Source of the DNA: Thermodesulfovibrionia bacterium
GTDB lineage: Bacteria > Nitrospirota > Thermodesulfovibrionia > UBA6902
Direction of reading: 5' to 3'
DNA: 49,216 nt
NCBI GenBank assembly: GCA_020053105.1
Contig: JAGVNU010000060.1
Location: 1-49,216 of the forward strand
Part shown: positions 1-10,087 of the stretch, one piece after another
How the letters are laid out: each line of letters starts with the position of its first letter
Numbering within the stretch: the stretch's first letter is position 1
The notes under the pieces: model-generated
The model's database searches: none
What the model was told of the DNA's origin: nothing
The model's input: the letters and a program-made list of their open reading frames with translations, nothing else
Position numbers and translations under genes: made by a program

Positions 1-98
1 TCATTCTCTCCTCGGTTACTCCGTTTTGATTTTTAACCAAACTCGTTGTAACCTATTGTAGTATAGGGCGTTTGAGTTTATAAACAGACTCTAATTAG

Positions 99-3000
99 AT
101 GAGCTTCAGACATTTAACAAGTTTAATAATCGTCGTAATGCTGCTTATGGCGGTTTCCGCCTCCTTTGCCGGAACGACAAACTACTCCTACGACGACATG
201 TTCCGCCTTATTGAAGCTGAATATGAAGACGGAACGGTTGTGCAGTATGTGTATGACAACCTCGGCAACCGGATGCAGAAATCAACGATTCTCTCCGGTG
301 AACCGGCAAACAATCCGCCGAATGCGGCAAGCAATCCGACTCCTTCAAATGGCGCTGTTAATGTTTCTACAACTCCATCTCTGACCTGGACAGGCGGAAG
401 GGATCTTGACTCAGGGGACGAAGTTGTCTATTACGTTTATTTTGGAACACCGGGGAATTTGTTACTTGTCTCAAGCGGCTGGCAGACTAGCTATGAGCCC
501 GGATATTTGAGACCTCTGACAACATATTGCTGGAAGGTGGCTGCAAGGGACAGTCATAATGGAGAGACTGCTTCTCCTGAGTGGTGCTTTACGACAAAAG
601 ACGAATTGATTGTATCATTTACAGCAAGCCGGACAGAAGGTCAGTCGCCTCTTACCGTCAAATTTACTGATACATCATCTTTTTCCGTTAACATCATCTC
701 CCGGCAATGGGACTTTAATAATGACGGGATCTTTGACTCTTTTGAAAGAAGTCCTGTTTATATCTATACGTCTCCGGGGGATTACACTGTGAAACTGCAG
801 GTGACGGATATGGATGGACTTACTGGAACATTGAATAAAACTGATTACATTACGGTGGATCTTGATACCGACGGTGATGGAGTTCCTGATGTTGAAGACA
901 ATTGCCCGTCTGTAAGCAATGCCGACCAGTCCGACATGGATGGCGACGGGATTGGGAATGTGTGTGATTTTGATGTGGATGGAGACGGGGTACTGAATGT
1001 AAATGACAACTGCAGCACGATGGTAAATCCCGACCAGACCGACACAGATAGTGACGGATACGGCGATGCGTGCACAGTGAAACATTGTGTTACGAACAGT
1101 ATGGAATTTCAAAATGCCCTTAGCGCCGCTGAATGGAACGGCATGAACGATGTAATTCAATTAGTACAAGGGACCTACAGGATATCTCAGAACTATAAAA
1201 GCAGTTTTAACTATGACTCCGGAGAATCACATCACCTCGTCATCCGGGGCGGATATGCATCAGGATGTAACACCGGGCAGGTCAATCCGTCCAATACAAT
1301 CCTTGACGGCGAGGGGCTTGAACGTGCCCTGACAATCAGTGACTGGGGTTTTTCGTTATATGCTATAAATATGGTCGAGGGTGTAACTATAAAGAACGGA
1401 AGCAAAGGCGGTATCAGTGTCTATTCCGGTACCGGAGACATAATGCTGGCAAATAATATAGTCACTGGTAACTCATCGGATTATGCAGCAGGAATATATG
1501 CGTACGCAGACCGTGGAGACATATCATTATCAAACAATATAATAGCAGGCAATATAGCCCTTAATTATGCAGGGGGAGTCTACGCGTATGCGAATGAAGG
1601 AAGTATGAGCATTGTAAGCAATACGATTACGGGGAATTCAGCAAAGTACATGGGCGGCATTTATCTTCATGCCGGCAGTACGCCGTCAAAAGCAGAAATT
1701 TACAACAATATTATTTGGGGTAATTCCGGATTAAACGGCGGAGACCTTTCTATAGAAAACTGGACGGGCAGTAAAGTAGATTTTTATAACAATGACATTA
1801 ACCCGGATAATGTATCAGGCATTTTCACAAACGAGAGCGGCAATATAAATGCAGACCCGTTATTTGTTGGCATTGACGATGAAGACTATCATCTGTCGGC
1901 TGGGTCACCCGCTATTGATGCAGGAAATAAATCAGCCGCGTCTTTACCTTCAATTGACTTTGAAGGAAACAATAGAATACTTGGAATGTCTGCAGACATT
2001 GGCGCGGATGAGTATTATGTGACCGGGGTGACTCATTCAGTAAGCGGTCGGATATTATCAGATAATGCAGGACTTGGCGGGGTGACCGTGAGACTGACCG
2101 GTCCACTTACCGCCACGAAAATTACCGATGAGAACGGTAATTATACTTTTACGTGGCTGCCTGACGGCAATTACACGTTAACTCCGTCAAATGAATATTA
2201 TTCTTTCTCACCCGCGGACAGAGTTGTAACAGTCAGCAGCGCTGATGTAACAGGTCAGGATTTTACAGCAACTGCTATAGATATGGATGGCGATGGAGTT
2301 TCTGATATTGCAGATAACTGTCCAGCTATGACAAATCCAGAACAGCTTGACAGCGATGAAGACGGTATCGGAGATGGCTGTGATATTCCCGGGTCTATAT
2401 CAGGCGCTATTTATTATAATGGAACACAGACCGGAACAATCTATGTCGGAGTATTTGCATCACCTGTTGCATGTTCTCCTCACAATCCTGAGCTCTATTC
2501 ATCGATTGAAATGTCGGCTGCCGGTATATATGAATTTTCTGCTCTTCCCGCAGGGACGTATTATATCGCGTCTACTTTTGCGACAGGACCGAACGGCAAC
2601 CTCCAGCCTTCGGACCCCTGGGCGGTATATGGCGGATGCAGTACGCAGGTCCCGATTACAATAAGCGGAGGCAATAGTGTATCGGGTATCGATTTAACCC
2701 TTGTTGACAATACAACAGGGGACCCAAATCTTTTTTATATTAAATATGACACGAATGCCAGTTCATATCATGATAGCGGTGGATACGAGGTTCATATAGG
2801 GGTTGATGACCCAGGGCATGAAGCAACATCAGTGAATGTAACAGGATATGGAATTTCGGGATACATCTCTATCGGATATGATGATGATAATAGTGCATGG
2901 AAATATATTATTCCGGATACTTTGTTTGGGAGTTTGCCTCCGAAAACAGCTCTCATTTACGGCTTGGCAATAACTGATTCAAACGGAACTACTTTCAGGC

Positions 3001-5252
3001 AGGAAACTGTCGAAAATTTTTTGGAGGATTTTGCTTTTAACCTTTCGCCTGCCGGAGGAGAAACGGTAATCGGCAATCCCGTTTTTTCATGGACAGGAGT
3101 AAATGGTAATTACAGGTACTTGGTTAAGGTCGATGGCAATGGCATTAATTGGCGTTCAAATTATTTATCAACTACGTCTGTCGAGTACGGAGGCCCTCCG
3201 TTGACGCCGGGGTTGACATACACATGGGTTGTAGAGGTAACGGATATTTTCAGGAATTATTCAACGGTACTGGAGGCATTTATTTACGAGCAAGGCTTTA
3301 CGCTTGGGATAAACAAAGCCGGGACGGGAAGCGGACAAGTCAAAAGCATGCCGGCAGGAATAGATTGCGGAACCGACTGCGTCAAGGCATTCCTGACGGG
3401 CACAGAAGTGACCCTCACTCCTGTTGCTGATGCTGCATCCGTTTTCATGGGCTGGTCAGGCGGCGGATGCAGTGGTACCGGTTATTGCACGGTGACATTG
3501 AATGCTGATACAACTATTACAGCTGATTTCGTAAAGGCAACAGGCTCTATATCCGGCAATGTATCATATAACGGACCACAGACAGGGCCAATTTATGTAG
3601 GAGTCGCCAGGACTGCGTTTAGCTGTCAGCCGCCAAATCCGGCAATAATTGCTTCTACAGAATTATCATCTTCGGGCAGCTTTGGTATTTCAGGTCTGCC
3701 GGATGGGACTTATTATGTAGCTTCCGTTATGGAATTCTGTGGAACAGACTGTGGCACACAACCTTCGGACCCGTGGGGAATGTACGGCGGGTGTAGTGCC
3801 TCAACACCAATTGCCATAAGTAATGGAGAGGCCGTATTCGGGATTAATTTGACACTTATTGACGGCACAACAGCGAATCCAAATCCTTTTTATGATGAAT
3901 ATGTCACTTCAGCTTACTCCGGACATGACAGCGGCGGATATTGGGTTGAACTGGGAGTAGATGTTTTGCAGAATTCTTTCATATCTGTAAATGTATCAGG
4001 TCCGGGAATCGCCGGTTCTTTGGAGCTTGTTTTTAATGCCGACAAGGCTGGTAAGGGTAAATGGGTATCATGGCTTGAACCTGCAAGCAATCCATGGTTT
4101 GGTAATTTACCGCCTGCTCCACCGCTTACGTATACCTTCACCTTGACCGATTCGTCCGGGACCGTATACAGAAGACAGGAAATCATAGAAAGTTTTGTTG
4201 ATTTTTTTGCAGCAAATCTTTCTCCTTCCGGCGGAGAGACACTCACCGGGAATCCTGTATTTTCATGGACAGGACCGGGTGGAGGATACACCTATAATGT
4301 AGAATTATATGATTTAGCCGGGACGAGGATTTGGCGCTTACGTGATCTGACTGAAACATCGATAACTTATAATGGAGGCGCCTTACTATCAGGAACAACA
4401 TATAACTGGTGTATTGACGTGAACGATTTGTATGATAATTTATCAAGATCATGTGAGAAATTTATTTATGTAAGAGTTGATACCGACGGCGATGACATTC
4501 CTGACGGTAACGGTACAAATTATTGCACTGGCGGTAATAAACTTAACTGTGATGACAACTGTAAATCTATCCTGAATGCAGACCAGGCGGATGCAGACAG
4601 TGACGGCATCGGCGATGCTTGCGATGCAGATATTGATGGTGACGGGAGCCAGAATGTTGTCGAGATCGGGGCAGGAAGCGATCCATACAACCTTGATTCA
4701 AAGCCTGGTATTACTACCTTAATCTTGCATAAAGGCTACAACCAGATGAGCTTCCCGGCTGAGACGCTGTATTATGAAAATATTTATAATTTAATGGGTG
4801 CACTCGGCGGGAGTGATGTGATCTCCAAGGTCCTGATATTTGATTCTAACGATCAGACGTATGATGAAGCCGGTTATGACCTGACAGGTAAGTTCTATGG
4901 TCAGAACATTGCATTACCGGCCGGGCGGGGTGTTGCGGGCATGATAATTTATGCAAAAAAGGATGCGACTTTTGAATTCACTTCAAAATACTGTCATACA
5001 TGGAATTTGAAAGAGGGGACAAACCTTGTTGGCACACCATGCGCTGCTGCTGACCTGACCGCCTTTCAGCTTTTGCAGGCCATAGGTGATGAAACAGTCA
5101 TTACAAGCATCCAGCGATATAATCGTTATATCGGACTGTTTGAGACGGCGAGTTATCTCACCGGTCAGCCTTCTGGCGTGAACTTCCCGATCAAGGCAGG
5201 GGAGGGGTATTTTATTTATATGAAGCAGGAGGTGAGCGGTTTTCAGCCGTAG
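99..5252 (+). CDS. Large secreted mosaic protein with YD motif, PKD, beta-helix, TSP3 repeats and shared C-terminal tail
   Basis: Predicted exported surface protein of 1717 residues; no enzymatic domain is recognised. A signal peptide (about 1-24, ending SASFA) is followed at once by one YD/RHS-like motif (27-65, SYDDMFRL...[10 protein letters not shown]). Then come a fibronectin-III-like segment (72-168), a PKD domain (170-250, WDFNNDG), thrombospondin type 3 calcium repeats (254-327, DGDGxxDxxDNC), and a right-handed beta-helix with LxNNIxxGN rungs (about 327-640). A carboxypeptidase-regulatory-like domain follows (642-724), more TSP3, two copies of a GSISGxxxYNGxQTG module (from 764 and 1148), and a divergent InlB-like repeat (1067-1145, GWSGGGCSG). 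A last TSP3 stalk (1460-1537) precedes the ~180-residue tail shared with four other proteins here. No clear Shine-Dalgarno sequence lies before the ATG. Likely role is adhesion or surface display (inference). Confidence 0.9.
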   Translation: MSFRHLTSLIIVVMLLMAVSASFAGTTNYSYDDMFRLIEAEYEDGTVVQYVYDNLGNRMQKSTILSGEPANNPPNAASNPTPSNGAVNVSTTPSLTWTGGRDLDSGDEVVYYVYFGTPGNLLLVSSGWQTSYEPGYLRPLTTYCWKVAARDSHNGETASPEWCFTTKDELIVSFTASRTEGQSPLTVKFTDTSSFSVNIISRQWDFNNDGIFDSFERSPVYIYTSPGDYTVKLQVTDMDGLTGTLNKTDYITVDLDTDGDGVPDVEDNCPSVSNADQSDMDGDGIGNVCDFDVDGDGVLNVNDNCSTMVNPDQTDTDSDGYGDACTVKHCVTNSMEFQNALSAAEWNGMNDVIQLVQGTYRISQNYKSSFNYDSGESHHLVIRGGYASGCNTGQVNPSNTILDGEGLERALTISDWGFSLYAINMVEGVTIKNGSKGGISVYSGTGDIMLANNIVTGNSSDYAAGIYAYADRGDISLSNNIIAGNIALNYAGGVYAYANEGSMSIVSNTITGNSAKYMGGIYLHAGSTPSKAEIYNNIIWGNSGLNGGDLSIENWTGSKVDFYNNDINPDNVSGIFTNESGNINADPLFVGIDDEDYHLSAGSPAIDAGNKSAASLPSIDFEGNNRILGMSADIGADEYYVTGVTHSVSGRILSDNAGLGGVTVRLTGPLTATKITDENGNYTFTWLPDGNYTLTPSNEYYSFSPADRVVTVSSADVTGQDFTATAIDMDGDGVSDIADNCPAMTNPEQLDSDEDGIGDGCDIPGSISGAIYYNGTQTGTIYVGVFASPVACSPHNPELYSSIEMSAAGIYEFSALPAGTYYIASTFATGPNGNLQPSDPWAVYGGCSTQVPITISGGNSVSGIDLTLVDNTTGDPNLFYIKYDTNASSYHDSGGYEVHIGVDDPGHEATSVNVTGYGISGYISIGYDDDNSAWKYIIPDTLFGSLPPKTALIYGLAITDSNGTTFRQETVENFLEDFAFNLSPAGGETVIGNPVFSWTGVNGNYRYLVKVDGNGINWRSNYLSTTSVEYGGPPLTPGLTYTWVVEVTDIFRNYSTVLEAFIYEQGFTLGINKAGTGSGQVKSMPAGIDCGTDCVKAFLTGTEVTLTPVADAASVFMGWSGGGCSGTGYCTVTLNADTTITADFVKATGSISGNVSYNGPQTGPIYVGVARTAFSCQPPNPAIIASTELSSSGSFGISGLPDGTYYVASVMEFCGTDCGTQPSDPWGMYGGCSASTPIAISNGEAVFGINLTLIDGTTANPNPFYDEYVTSAYSGHDSGGYWVELGVDVLQNSFISVNVSGPGIAGSLELVFNADKAGKGKWVSWLEPASNPWFGNLPPAPPLTYTFTLTDSSGTVYRRQEIIESFVDFFAANLSPSGGETLTGNPVFSWTGPGGGYTYNVELYDLAGTRIWRLRDLTETSITYNGGALLSGTTYNWCIDVNDLYDNLSRSCEKFIYVRVDTDGDDIPDGNGTNYCTGGNKLNCDDNCKSILNADQADADSDGIGDACDADIDGDGSQNVVEIGAGSDPYNLDSKPGITTLILHKGYNQMSFPAETLYYENIYNLMGALGGSDVISKVLIFDSNDQTYDEAGYDLTGKFYGQNIALPAGRGVAGMIIYAKKDATFEFTSKYCHTWNLKEGTNLVGTPCAAADLTAFQLLQAIGDETVITSIQRYNRYIGLFETASYLTGQPSGVNFPIKAGEGYFIYMKQEVSGFQP

Positions 5253-5348
5253 CGCAGAAGGGTTATAGATGATAGTTTATAGATAAAGGATCATTAAAGA
5301 AGGACAAATAAATTCAACAATATACCAACAAAAAAGGAGGAAGGAACG

Positions 5349-6077
5349 ATGACAAAGAAAAAGGTCTTTACAGGAGGGATAGTTATTGCAGTTCTGGCGC
5401 TAATGCTATTTATGGCGGGCATCAGTTTTGCCGGAAACCTTGAACCGTCAGCCGCTCCCGCGCCGACGATGAAGACGCTGGAGCAGATTTATATCAAGCT
5501 GGTTAAGATTTGCGAAAAGACCACAGGGTGCACGTATACTGCCGGAGACGGGGTGTGCGACAGAACCCTCGGGGAGACCTGCTCAAACAGCGTGGCGGAC
5601 TGCCCCTGCCTTGCTACAATATGTGGAGACGGCACGTGTAATGGAACAGAGACGACTGCAAGCTGCGCGGCTGACTGCACCAGCAGATTTACAGTATTAA
5701 CTGACAGCCCATATAATGGCGTAGTGGTGCGTGATAATTCAACAAGTCTTGTGTGGGAGCGGTCTACTGATCCGACAGGGAGAAACTGGTATGACGCGAA
5801 TACTTACTGCAGCAATTTAACATTAGGGGGGAAAGATGACTGGTATCTTCCTGCTAAGGACGAACTTTTCAGCCTTGTGGATACAACGCAAACCAATCCT
5901 TCTTTACCGCTGGGGCACCCTTTTCAGAATGTGCAGTCCGGCTACTACTGGTCGTCTACTATCGTCGCAGACAATCCGAACTTTGCGTTGGACGTGGACT
6001 TCATAAATGGCAACGTCCTCTCCAATCTTAGGAACATCGCGCCCTTGTACGTTCGGTGCGTGCGCGGCGGACAGTAG
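5349..6077 (+). CDS. Secreted Lcl/DUF1566 domain protein with cysteine-rich segment
   Basis: A 242-residue exported protein. The signal peptide (1-29, cut near ISFA/GN) is followed by a cysteine-rich stretch (about 55-115) with two CxDGxCxxxxTxxxCxxDC-like units (GDGVCDRTLGETC..., CGDGTCNGTETTASC...). The C-terminal half (about 118-242) is a DUF1566/Lcl C-terminal domain, seen in the series TSLVWER, YCSNLTLGGKDDWYLP, ELFSLVD, YYWSST and PLYVRCVRG. Lcl-type domains occur in secreted and collagen-like bacterial adhesins; their exact ligand is unknown. The start is firm: a strong AAGGAGGAAGGA sequence lies just before the ATG. It lacks the C-terminal tail shared by its large neighbours. Start and family are well supported; function is not. 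Confidence 0.88.
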   Translation: MTKKKVFTGGIVIAVLALMLFMAGISFAGNLEPSAAPAPTMKTLEQIYIKLVKICEKTTGCTYTAGDGVCDRTLGETCSNSVADCPCLATICGDGTCNGTETTASCAADCTSRFTVLTDSPYNGVVVRDNSTSLVWERSTDPTGRNWYDANTYCSNLTLGGKDDWYLPAKDELFSLVDTTQTNPSLPLGHPFQNVQSGYYWSSTIVADNPNFALDVDFINGNVLSNLRNIAPLYVRCVRGGQ

Positions 6078-6108
6078 TGGAATATTTGATGATTTGGTTA
6101 TTTAAGTA

Positions 6109-6184
6109 CCCCCCTCAATCCCCCTTAACCTAAGGGGGAGGAAGTTGGGCTCCCCCTCTTAGGTTAAGAGGGGGCTGGGGGGAG
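6109..6184. repeat. Palindromic MITE-like element / strong hairpin
   Basis: An imperfect inverted repeat of about 76 bases. The left arm reads CCCCCCTCAATCCCCCTTAACC, with TAAGGGGGAG following, and the right arm is its approximate reverse complement, ending CTGGGGGGAG. Each arm is itself a small palindrome around TTAACCTAA / TTAGGTTAA, so a cruciform or nested hairpins could form. Elements of this style are dispersed in many environmental Gram-negative genomes. It lies directly after the DUF1566 gene and beyond the 3' end of the minus-strand antitoxin-like gene, so it could also act as a bidirectional terminator. No transposase is nearby. Confidence 0.75.
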
Positions 6185-6213
6185 TTAAAAATATGAAATT
6201 CAAGATTCAAAAT

Positions 6214-6462
6214 TCAAGAGTGGATACTGGCCTCGCCGTACAGGTACTTATCATGATGAACGGAAAGGTCGGTGTCGGAACAATCTTTTGCGATGTCAAT
6301 AATTCCGGCAAGGGAACATTTTTTGCCGTTGGATTGTTTTACCTTTTTATGCGGAGGAGCAAACTTCTTGAGAACGTATAGTTTTAAGGACATAATTTCT
6401 TTTTCAAGGTTTTCTATTTTATGGAGCACGTCAACTGTGTTTTTTAGCGCGGCCTGTTTCAT
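6214..6462 (-). CDS. Small orphan antitoxin-like protein
   Basis: The only convincing minus-strand gene, 82 residues. The start MKQAALKN follows an AAGGAG motif with a 9-base gap, which supports translation. An N-terminal helical, coiled-coil-like segment (LHKIENLEKEIMSLKLYVLKK, about 13-33) leads to a C-terminal motif (SLAGIIDIAKDCSDTDLS then VHHDKYLYGE). That kind of C-terminus is typical, as I recall the families, of small antitoxins paired with PIN-domain toxins. No toxin gene lies downstream on this strand: the frame ends next to the palindromic element at 6109-6184. It may therefore be a solitary antitoxin or a remnant. Two overlapping plus-strand frames are shadows. The antitoxin assignment is moderate; that it is a gene is fairly likely. 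Confidence 0.6.
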   Translation of the reverse strand: MKQAALKNTVDVLHKIENLEKEIMSLKLYVLKKFAPPHKKVKQSNGKKCSLAGIIDIAKDCSDTDLSVHHDKYLYGEASIHS

Positions 6463-6471
6463 GGCATGTAT

Positions 6472-6477
6472 CTCCTT
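6472..6477 (-). promoter_or_regulatory. Ribosome binding site of the antitoxin-like gene
   Basis: AAGGAG on the minus strand, 9 bases before the ATG at 6462. This site is the main reason to prefer the minus-strand gene over the overlapping plus-strand frames, which have none. Confidence 0.6.
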
Positions 6478-6567
6478 GTTAAAGGACTCGGTAAATCAAC
6501 TTTACCATACTAATAATTATGCTGTCAAAAAGAAAGGGAAAGCAACCACAGAGCTCACGGAGAGATT

Positions 6568-9500
6568 ATGAAATATAAAAAATTACTATATTTTCTGATT
6601 GCAATTATCATGTTTCTCATTCCGTGCGGGGCGTTTGCCCTGTCCGCTGAGCCCGCCGGAAACATCGACCCCGGCAATGACGGCTCTCAATACTGCTATG
6701 GCGAGAATATCGGCTGGATAAATCTGCAGCCGTCATCCGGCACCGGCATTACGGTGACCAATACGGCAGTGTCCGGCTTCGCATGGGGCGAGAATACCGG
6801 CTGGATAAACTTCAGTCCTGCAAACGGGGGAGTCCTCAATGACGGCAACGGCAATCTCTCAGGTTATGCATGGGCAGAGAATGCCGGGTGGATTAACTTC
6901 GCGCCCACAGGCGGGGGCGTGTGGATCAATGCCTGCGGAGAATTCAACGGCATGGCCTGGGGTGAGAACATCGGGTGGATAAGCTGCCGCTCGGACGGGG
7001 CCAATGCATTTAAGGTCACGACCTCATGGCTGTCACCCATTGATAATGTCCCTCCTGTAACAGAGGACAAATATAAACCAGCGCAGTGGCATAACACAAG
7101 CGTCAATATCCAGCTTGCAGCTACGGACTGCGGTCACGGAGCGCGTGGGATTTGCTACACCCTTGACAGTGATCCTGAGAGCTGCATAAATTCAGCAACG
7201 AGGAGTGTGACGATAGATATAGACGGCTGCCACACGTTGACTTATTATGCATACGATATGGATGGGAATAATGAAGTCTCTCATACACTGAACAATATCT
7301 GCATCGACAAAACGCCGCCTGCGATTACGATTAATGCGCCCGGCAATGGGGCAATATATTCTTATTACGAGGTGGTCACGGCTGCTTATTCCGTGAAAGA
7401 AACCACATCCGGTATTGCATCAGTGACAGCGACTTTCCCTGATGGGTCGCCCGTGGATACGTCATCCCCGGGCCTTCATACATTCACAGTATCTGCGACC
7501 GATGTCGCAGGGAATACGACTACCGTAACAAACACTTATACAGTCCCTGTTGATACAGCAGCTCCCGAGGTAACAATTACAACCCCTGCCAATGGCGCGA
7601 CATATTTCATCAATCAGGCGCTTACGGCAAATTACAGCGTATCGGATGCGGAATCAGGCATCGCAAATATTACCGCTCCTATTGCAAACGGAGGCACAAT
7701 CAGCACAGCCACGGCAGGCAGCTTTACCTTCACCATCACGGCTGCCGACAATGCAGGAAACGCCCGGACTGTAACAAACAGCTATTCAGTTATATATCCC
7801 GGAAACATCGACCCCGACGGAAGCGGCAAGCGCTACGCGTGGGGCGAAAACACGGGCTGGATAAATCTGAAACCATCCTATGGCCCCGGCATTACGGTGA
7901 CGGATTCCGCAGTGACAGGCCTGGCATGGGGAGAGAACATCGGCTGGATAAACTTCAGTCCCGCATACGGCGGCGTCCTCAATGACGGCAACGGCAATCT
8001 CTCCGGTTATGCATGGGGAGAGAATGTCGGGTGGATAAACGTCAAGCCCGCAGGCGGCGGCGTGAAGATAGATGCAAACGGCTTGTTCAGCGGCAAGGCA
8101 TGGGGAGAAAATATCGGCTGGATTAACTTTGCGCCTTCCGGCGGCGGGGTAAAGACCTCATGGTTGTCTCCGGATAATGACAATGACGGCTACAGGGTGG
8201 ATGTGGACTGTGACGATAGTGATCCGGCAATTAATCCAGGCGCCTCTGATGCCAACTGCGACGGCATGGATAACAACTGTGACGGCTTGACCGACGAAGG
8301 GCTTGATACGGACAGCGATGGGATTTCAGATTGTAATGACAACTGTCTGAGTGTCAATAATTCCTCTCAGGCTGACAGTGATACATCTGTTGCCGGGATG
8401 ATTTCTTACTGGAGATTTGATGAAGGGACCGGGACAACAGCCGGTGATTCAACCGGCAGCAACAACGGGACAGTTTATGGAGCTTCATGGACAACCGGTA
8501 AGGCAGGCACGGCGCTGAGTTTTGATGGCATTGATGATTATGTACAGGTTGGCGCAGCCGCCGGTCTTGTCATGAGCGGTCACATGACGGCTGAGGCATG
8601 GATATATCCGACAGGGCCGGGCTCTGATCCGACAGAGGGAGGGGTCATCATCAGCAAAGAAGGAGAGTATGGCGTCACACGGTTTGCCGACGGCAGGATC
8701 AGGTGGGTCTTTGCAAATGCAAACCCCGGCTGGGCATGGATAGATACGGGGTATGCCGCGCCTCAGGACCAGTGGAGTCATATTGTTGTGGTCTATGATG
8801 CAGGTGTGATCAAGACTTTCGCCAACGGCGTTCTGGTGCATACATATAACGGGGCAGGGATTATAGGAGATGTTGACTCCGTTTTAAACGAGTTCAGAAT
8901 CGGGGGAAGACAATGGGAGGGCGCCTTTACGTCATATTTTAAAGGCCGGATGGACGAACCCGCGGTGTACAGCAGTGCCTTGACAGATGCTGAAATACAG
9001 AAGCACTATCTGAATGGAATTATAGGCCGTGCATACGGCGCTGACGGGGTGGGAGATGCCTGCGACAATTGCATGAATGTCTACAATCCCGACCAGGGTG
9101 ACACGGACAACGATAACGCAGGCGACGTGTGTGATCCGGATTTTGATAATGACGGTCTGACAAATGCACAGGAAATTGACATTGGTACTGACCCGTTTAA
9201 ATCAGATACAGACGGTGACGGATACAGTGACAAAGAAGAGGTTGACGCAGGCAGTGATCCACTCGATCCATTATCCAGGCCAATAAGTCTTTCAATTAAT
9301 CTTAAGAAAGGCCTTAACCTCATCAGCACGCCGACAAATACAAACCTGATACCGGATGTGTATACATTGCTCGGATTAATAGACATCAGCGGGACAAAGG
9401 TAGAGAAGATCGAGAGATACGACAGGACAAGTGGAGTCGTGCAGGCAGCATTTATTAATGGGAGTGAAATTGCAAGCGGAGACAACTTCACGCTAATCGC

Positions 9501-9822
9501 AGGTGAAGGGCTTGTTGTTTATGCAAAGGAAGACACGGATATACAGATCTCGCAGAATACTTGTCCGGTGTATGATTTAAAGACTGGAATTAACTGGGCA
9601 GTCACTCCATGCGAATCTCAGAATGCATCAGCATTTGCCATTCTTGAGGAGTTGGGCGGTGAGACATTTGTCTCCAGCATTCAAAGGCACAACACCTACA
9701 CAGGCAAATTTGAAACAGCAAGTTATTTAAACGGTCAGCCTGCCGGCGTTAATTTCCCGATAAAAGCCGGGGAAGGTTATTTCATCTACATGAAGCAGAA
9801 CAGAGACGACTTTAAGCCGTAG
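6568..9822 (+). CDS. Secreted GEN-GWIN repeat protein with LamG domain, TSP3 stalk and shared C-terminal tail
   Basis: Exported protein of 1084 residues with a signal peptide (about 1-24, CGAFA). Two blocks of four AWGENxGWINxxP repeats (about 30-150 and 410-530) flank Ig/HYR-like domains (about 160-405; TNTYTV, ADNAGNARTVTNSYSV). A MopE/TSP3 calcium region (535-606, CDGMDNNCDGLTDEG) follows, then a LamG/concanavalin-like domain (607-825; YWRFDEG, AWIYP, GRMDEPAVYSSAL), then TSP3 (826-907) and the C-terminal tail (908-1084). The LamG domain sits inside a TSP3 repeat: QADSDT before it and [10 protein letters not shown] after it would join into one normal repeat. GGAGAG precedes the ATG. Likely a surface glycan-binding or structural protein (inference). 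The tail is very close, at DNA level too, to that of the protein at 37928. Confidence 0.9.
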   Translation: MKYKKLLYFLIAIIMFLIPCGAFALSAEPAGNIDPGNDGSQYCYGENIGWINLQPSSGTGITVTNTAVSGFAWGENTGWINFSPANGGVLNDGNGNLSGYAWAENAGWINFAPTGGGVWINACGEFNGMAWGENIGWISCRSDGANAFKVTTSWLSPIDNVPPVTEDKYKPAQWHNTSVNIQLAATDCGHGARGICYTLDSDPESCINSATRSVTIDIDGCHTLTYYAYDMDGNNEVSHTLNNICIDKTPPAITINAPGNGAIYSYYEVVTAAYSVKETTSGIASVTATFPDGSPVDTSSPGLHTFTVSATDVAGNTTTVTNTYTVPVDTAAPEVTITTPANGATYFINQALTANYSVSDAESGIANITAPIANGGTISTATAGSFTFTITAADNAGNARTVTNSYSVIYPGNIDPDGSGKRYAWGENTGWINLKPSYGPGITVTDSAVTGLAWGENIGWINFSPAYGGVLNDGNGNLSGYAWGENVGWINVKPAGGGVKIDANGLFSGKAWGENIGWINFAPSGGGVKTSWLSPDNDNDGYRVDVDCDDSDPAINPGASDANCDGMDNNCDGLTDEGLDTDSDGISDCNDNCLSVNNSSQADSDTSVAGMISYWRFDEGTGTTAGDSTGSNNGTVYGASWTTGKAGTALSFDGIDDYVQVGAAAGLVMSGHMTAEAWIYPTGPGSDPTEGGVIISKEGEYGVTRFADGRIRWVFANANPGWAWIDTGYAAPQDQWSHIVVVYDAGVIKTFANGVLVHTYNGAGIIGDVDSVLNEFRIGGRQWEGAFTSYFKGRMDEPAVYSSALTDAEIQKHYLNGIIGRAYGADGVGDACDNCMNVYNPDQGDTDNDNAGDVCDPDFDNDGLTNAQEIDIGTDPFKSDTDGDGYSDKEEVDAGSDPLDPLSRPISLSINLKKGLNLISTPTNTNLIPDVYTLLGLIDISGTKVEKIERYDRTSGVVQAAFINGSEIASGDNFTLIAGEGLVVYAKEDTDIQISQNTCPVYDLKTGINWAVTPCESQNASAFAILEELGGETFVSSIQRHNTYTGKFETASYLNGQPAGVNFPIKAGEGYFIYMKQNRDDFKP
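6658..7010 (+). repeat. GEN-GWIN repeat block 1
   Basis: Four protein repeats of about 30-38 residues, each with a GENxGWI core (YGENIGWIN, WGENTGWIN, WAENAGWIN, WGENIGWIS). The fourth unit diverges after its core. The block begins with PAGNIDPGNDG, which is echoed at the start of block 2. Confidence 0.85.
7798..8160 (+). repeat. GEN-GWIN repeat block 2
   Basis: Four more units (WGENTGWIN, WGENIGWIN, WGENVGWIN, WGENIGWIN), beginning PGNIDPDGSG and closely matching block 1 at DNA level, for example the shared GTCCTCAATGACGGCAACGG stretch. This points to a block duplication around the intervening Ig-like domains. Confidence 0.85.
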
Positions 9823-10075
9823 CGCAAAAGAACGAAAGATCGCAGGCGGGAAAAAAAATGTCCAACGCATTTTAACTGTTGCTCAAATAACTAATAATAG
9901 CTAACTTTAATTTCGAGATCATTCTTATCCTTTGCCGAAGAAACTACTATCGCAATATTTTTCTGTTTTAGAACAACAACATATGCTAAAATGTGATGCA
10001 TATCCGACTGGTTCAAACGGGCTTTATCTGTGTGGGGATATGATGTCTGCAAATAACTACTTCATAGAAGATGAA

Positions 10076-10081
10076 AAGGAG
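10076..10081 (+). promoter_or_regulatory. Ribosome binding site fixing the RyR gene start
   Basis: AAGGAG lies 6 bases before the ATG at 10088. The longer open frame from 9932 has no comparable site, and its extra N-terminus has no recognisable domain. Confidence 0.7.
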
Positions 10082-10087
10082 CGTTCA

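Noticed and set aside
675-1160. Long minus-strand open frames opposite TSP3 and MopE regions (also at 9081-9491, 44999-45406, 45196-45441 and similar).
   Set aside because: They are the antisense of repetitive GAT-GGN-GAC codons, have low-complexity translations, no ribosome sites, and lie inside well-supported genes.
6193-6571. Two plus-strand frames (6193-6381 and 6272-6571) between the palindrome and the GEN-GWIN gene.
   Set aside because: They overlap the minus-strand antitoxin-like gene, have no good ribosome site, and their translations resemble nothing; the minus strand has both.
9932-10087. Longer N-terminus of the solo RyR protein starting at 9932.
   Set aside because: No ribosome site at 9932, no domain in the extra 52 residues, and a strong AAGGAG sits 6 bases before the ATG at 10088.
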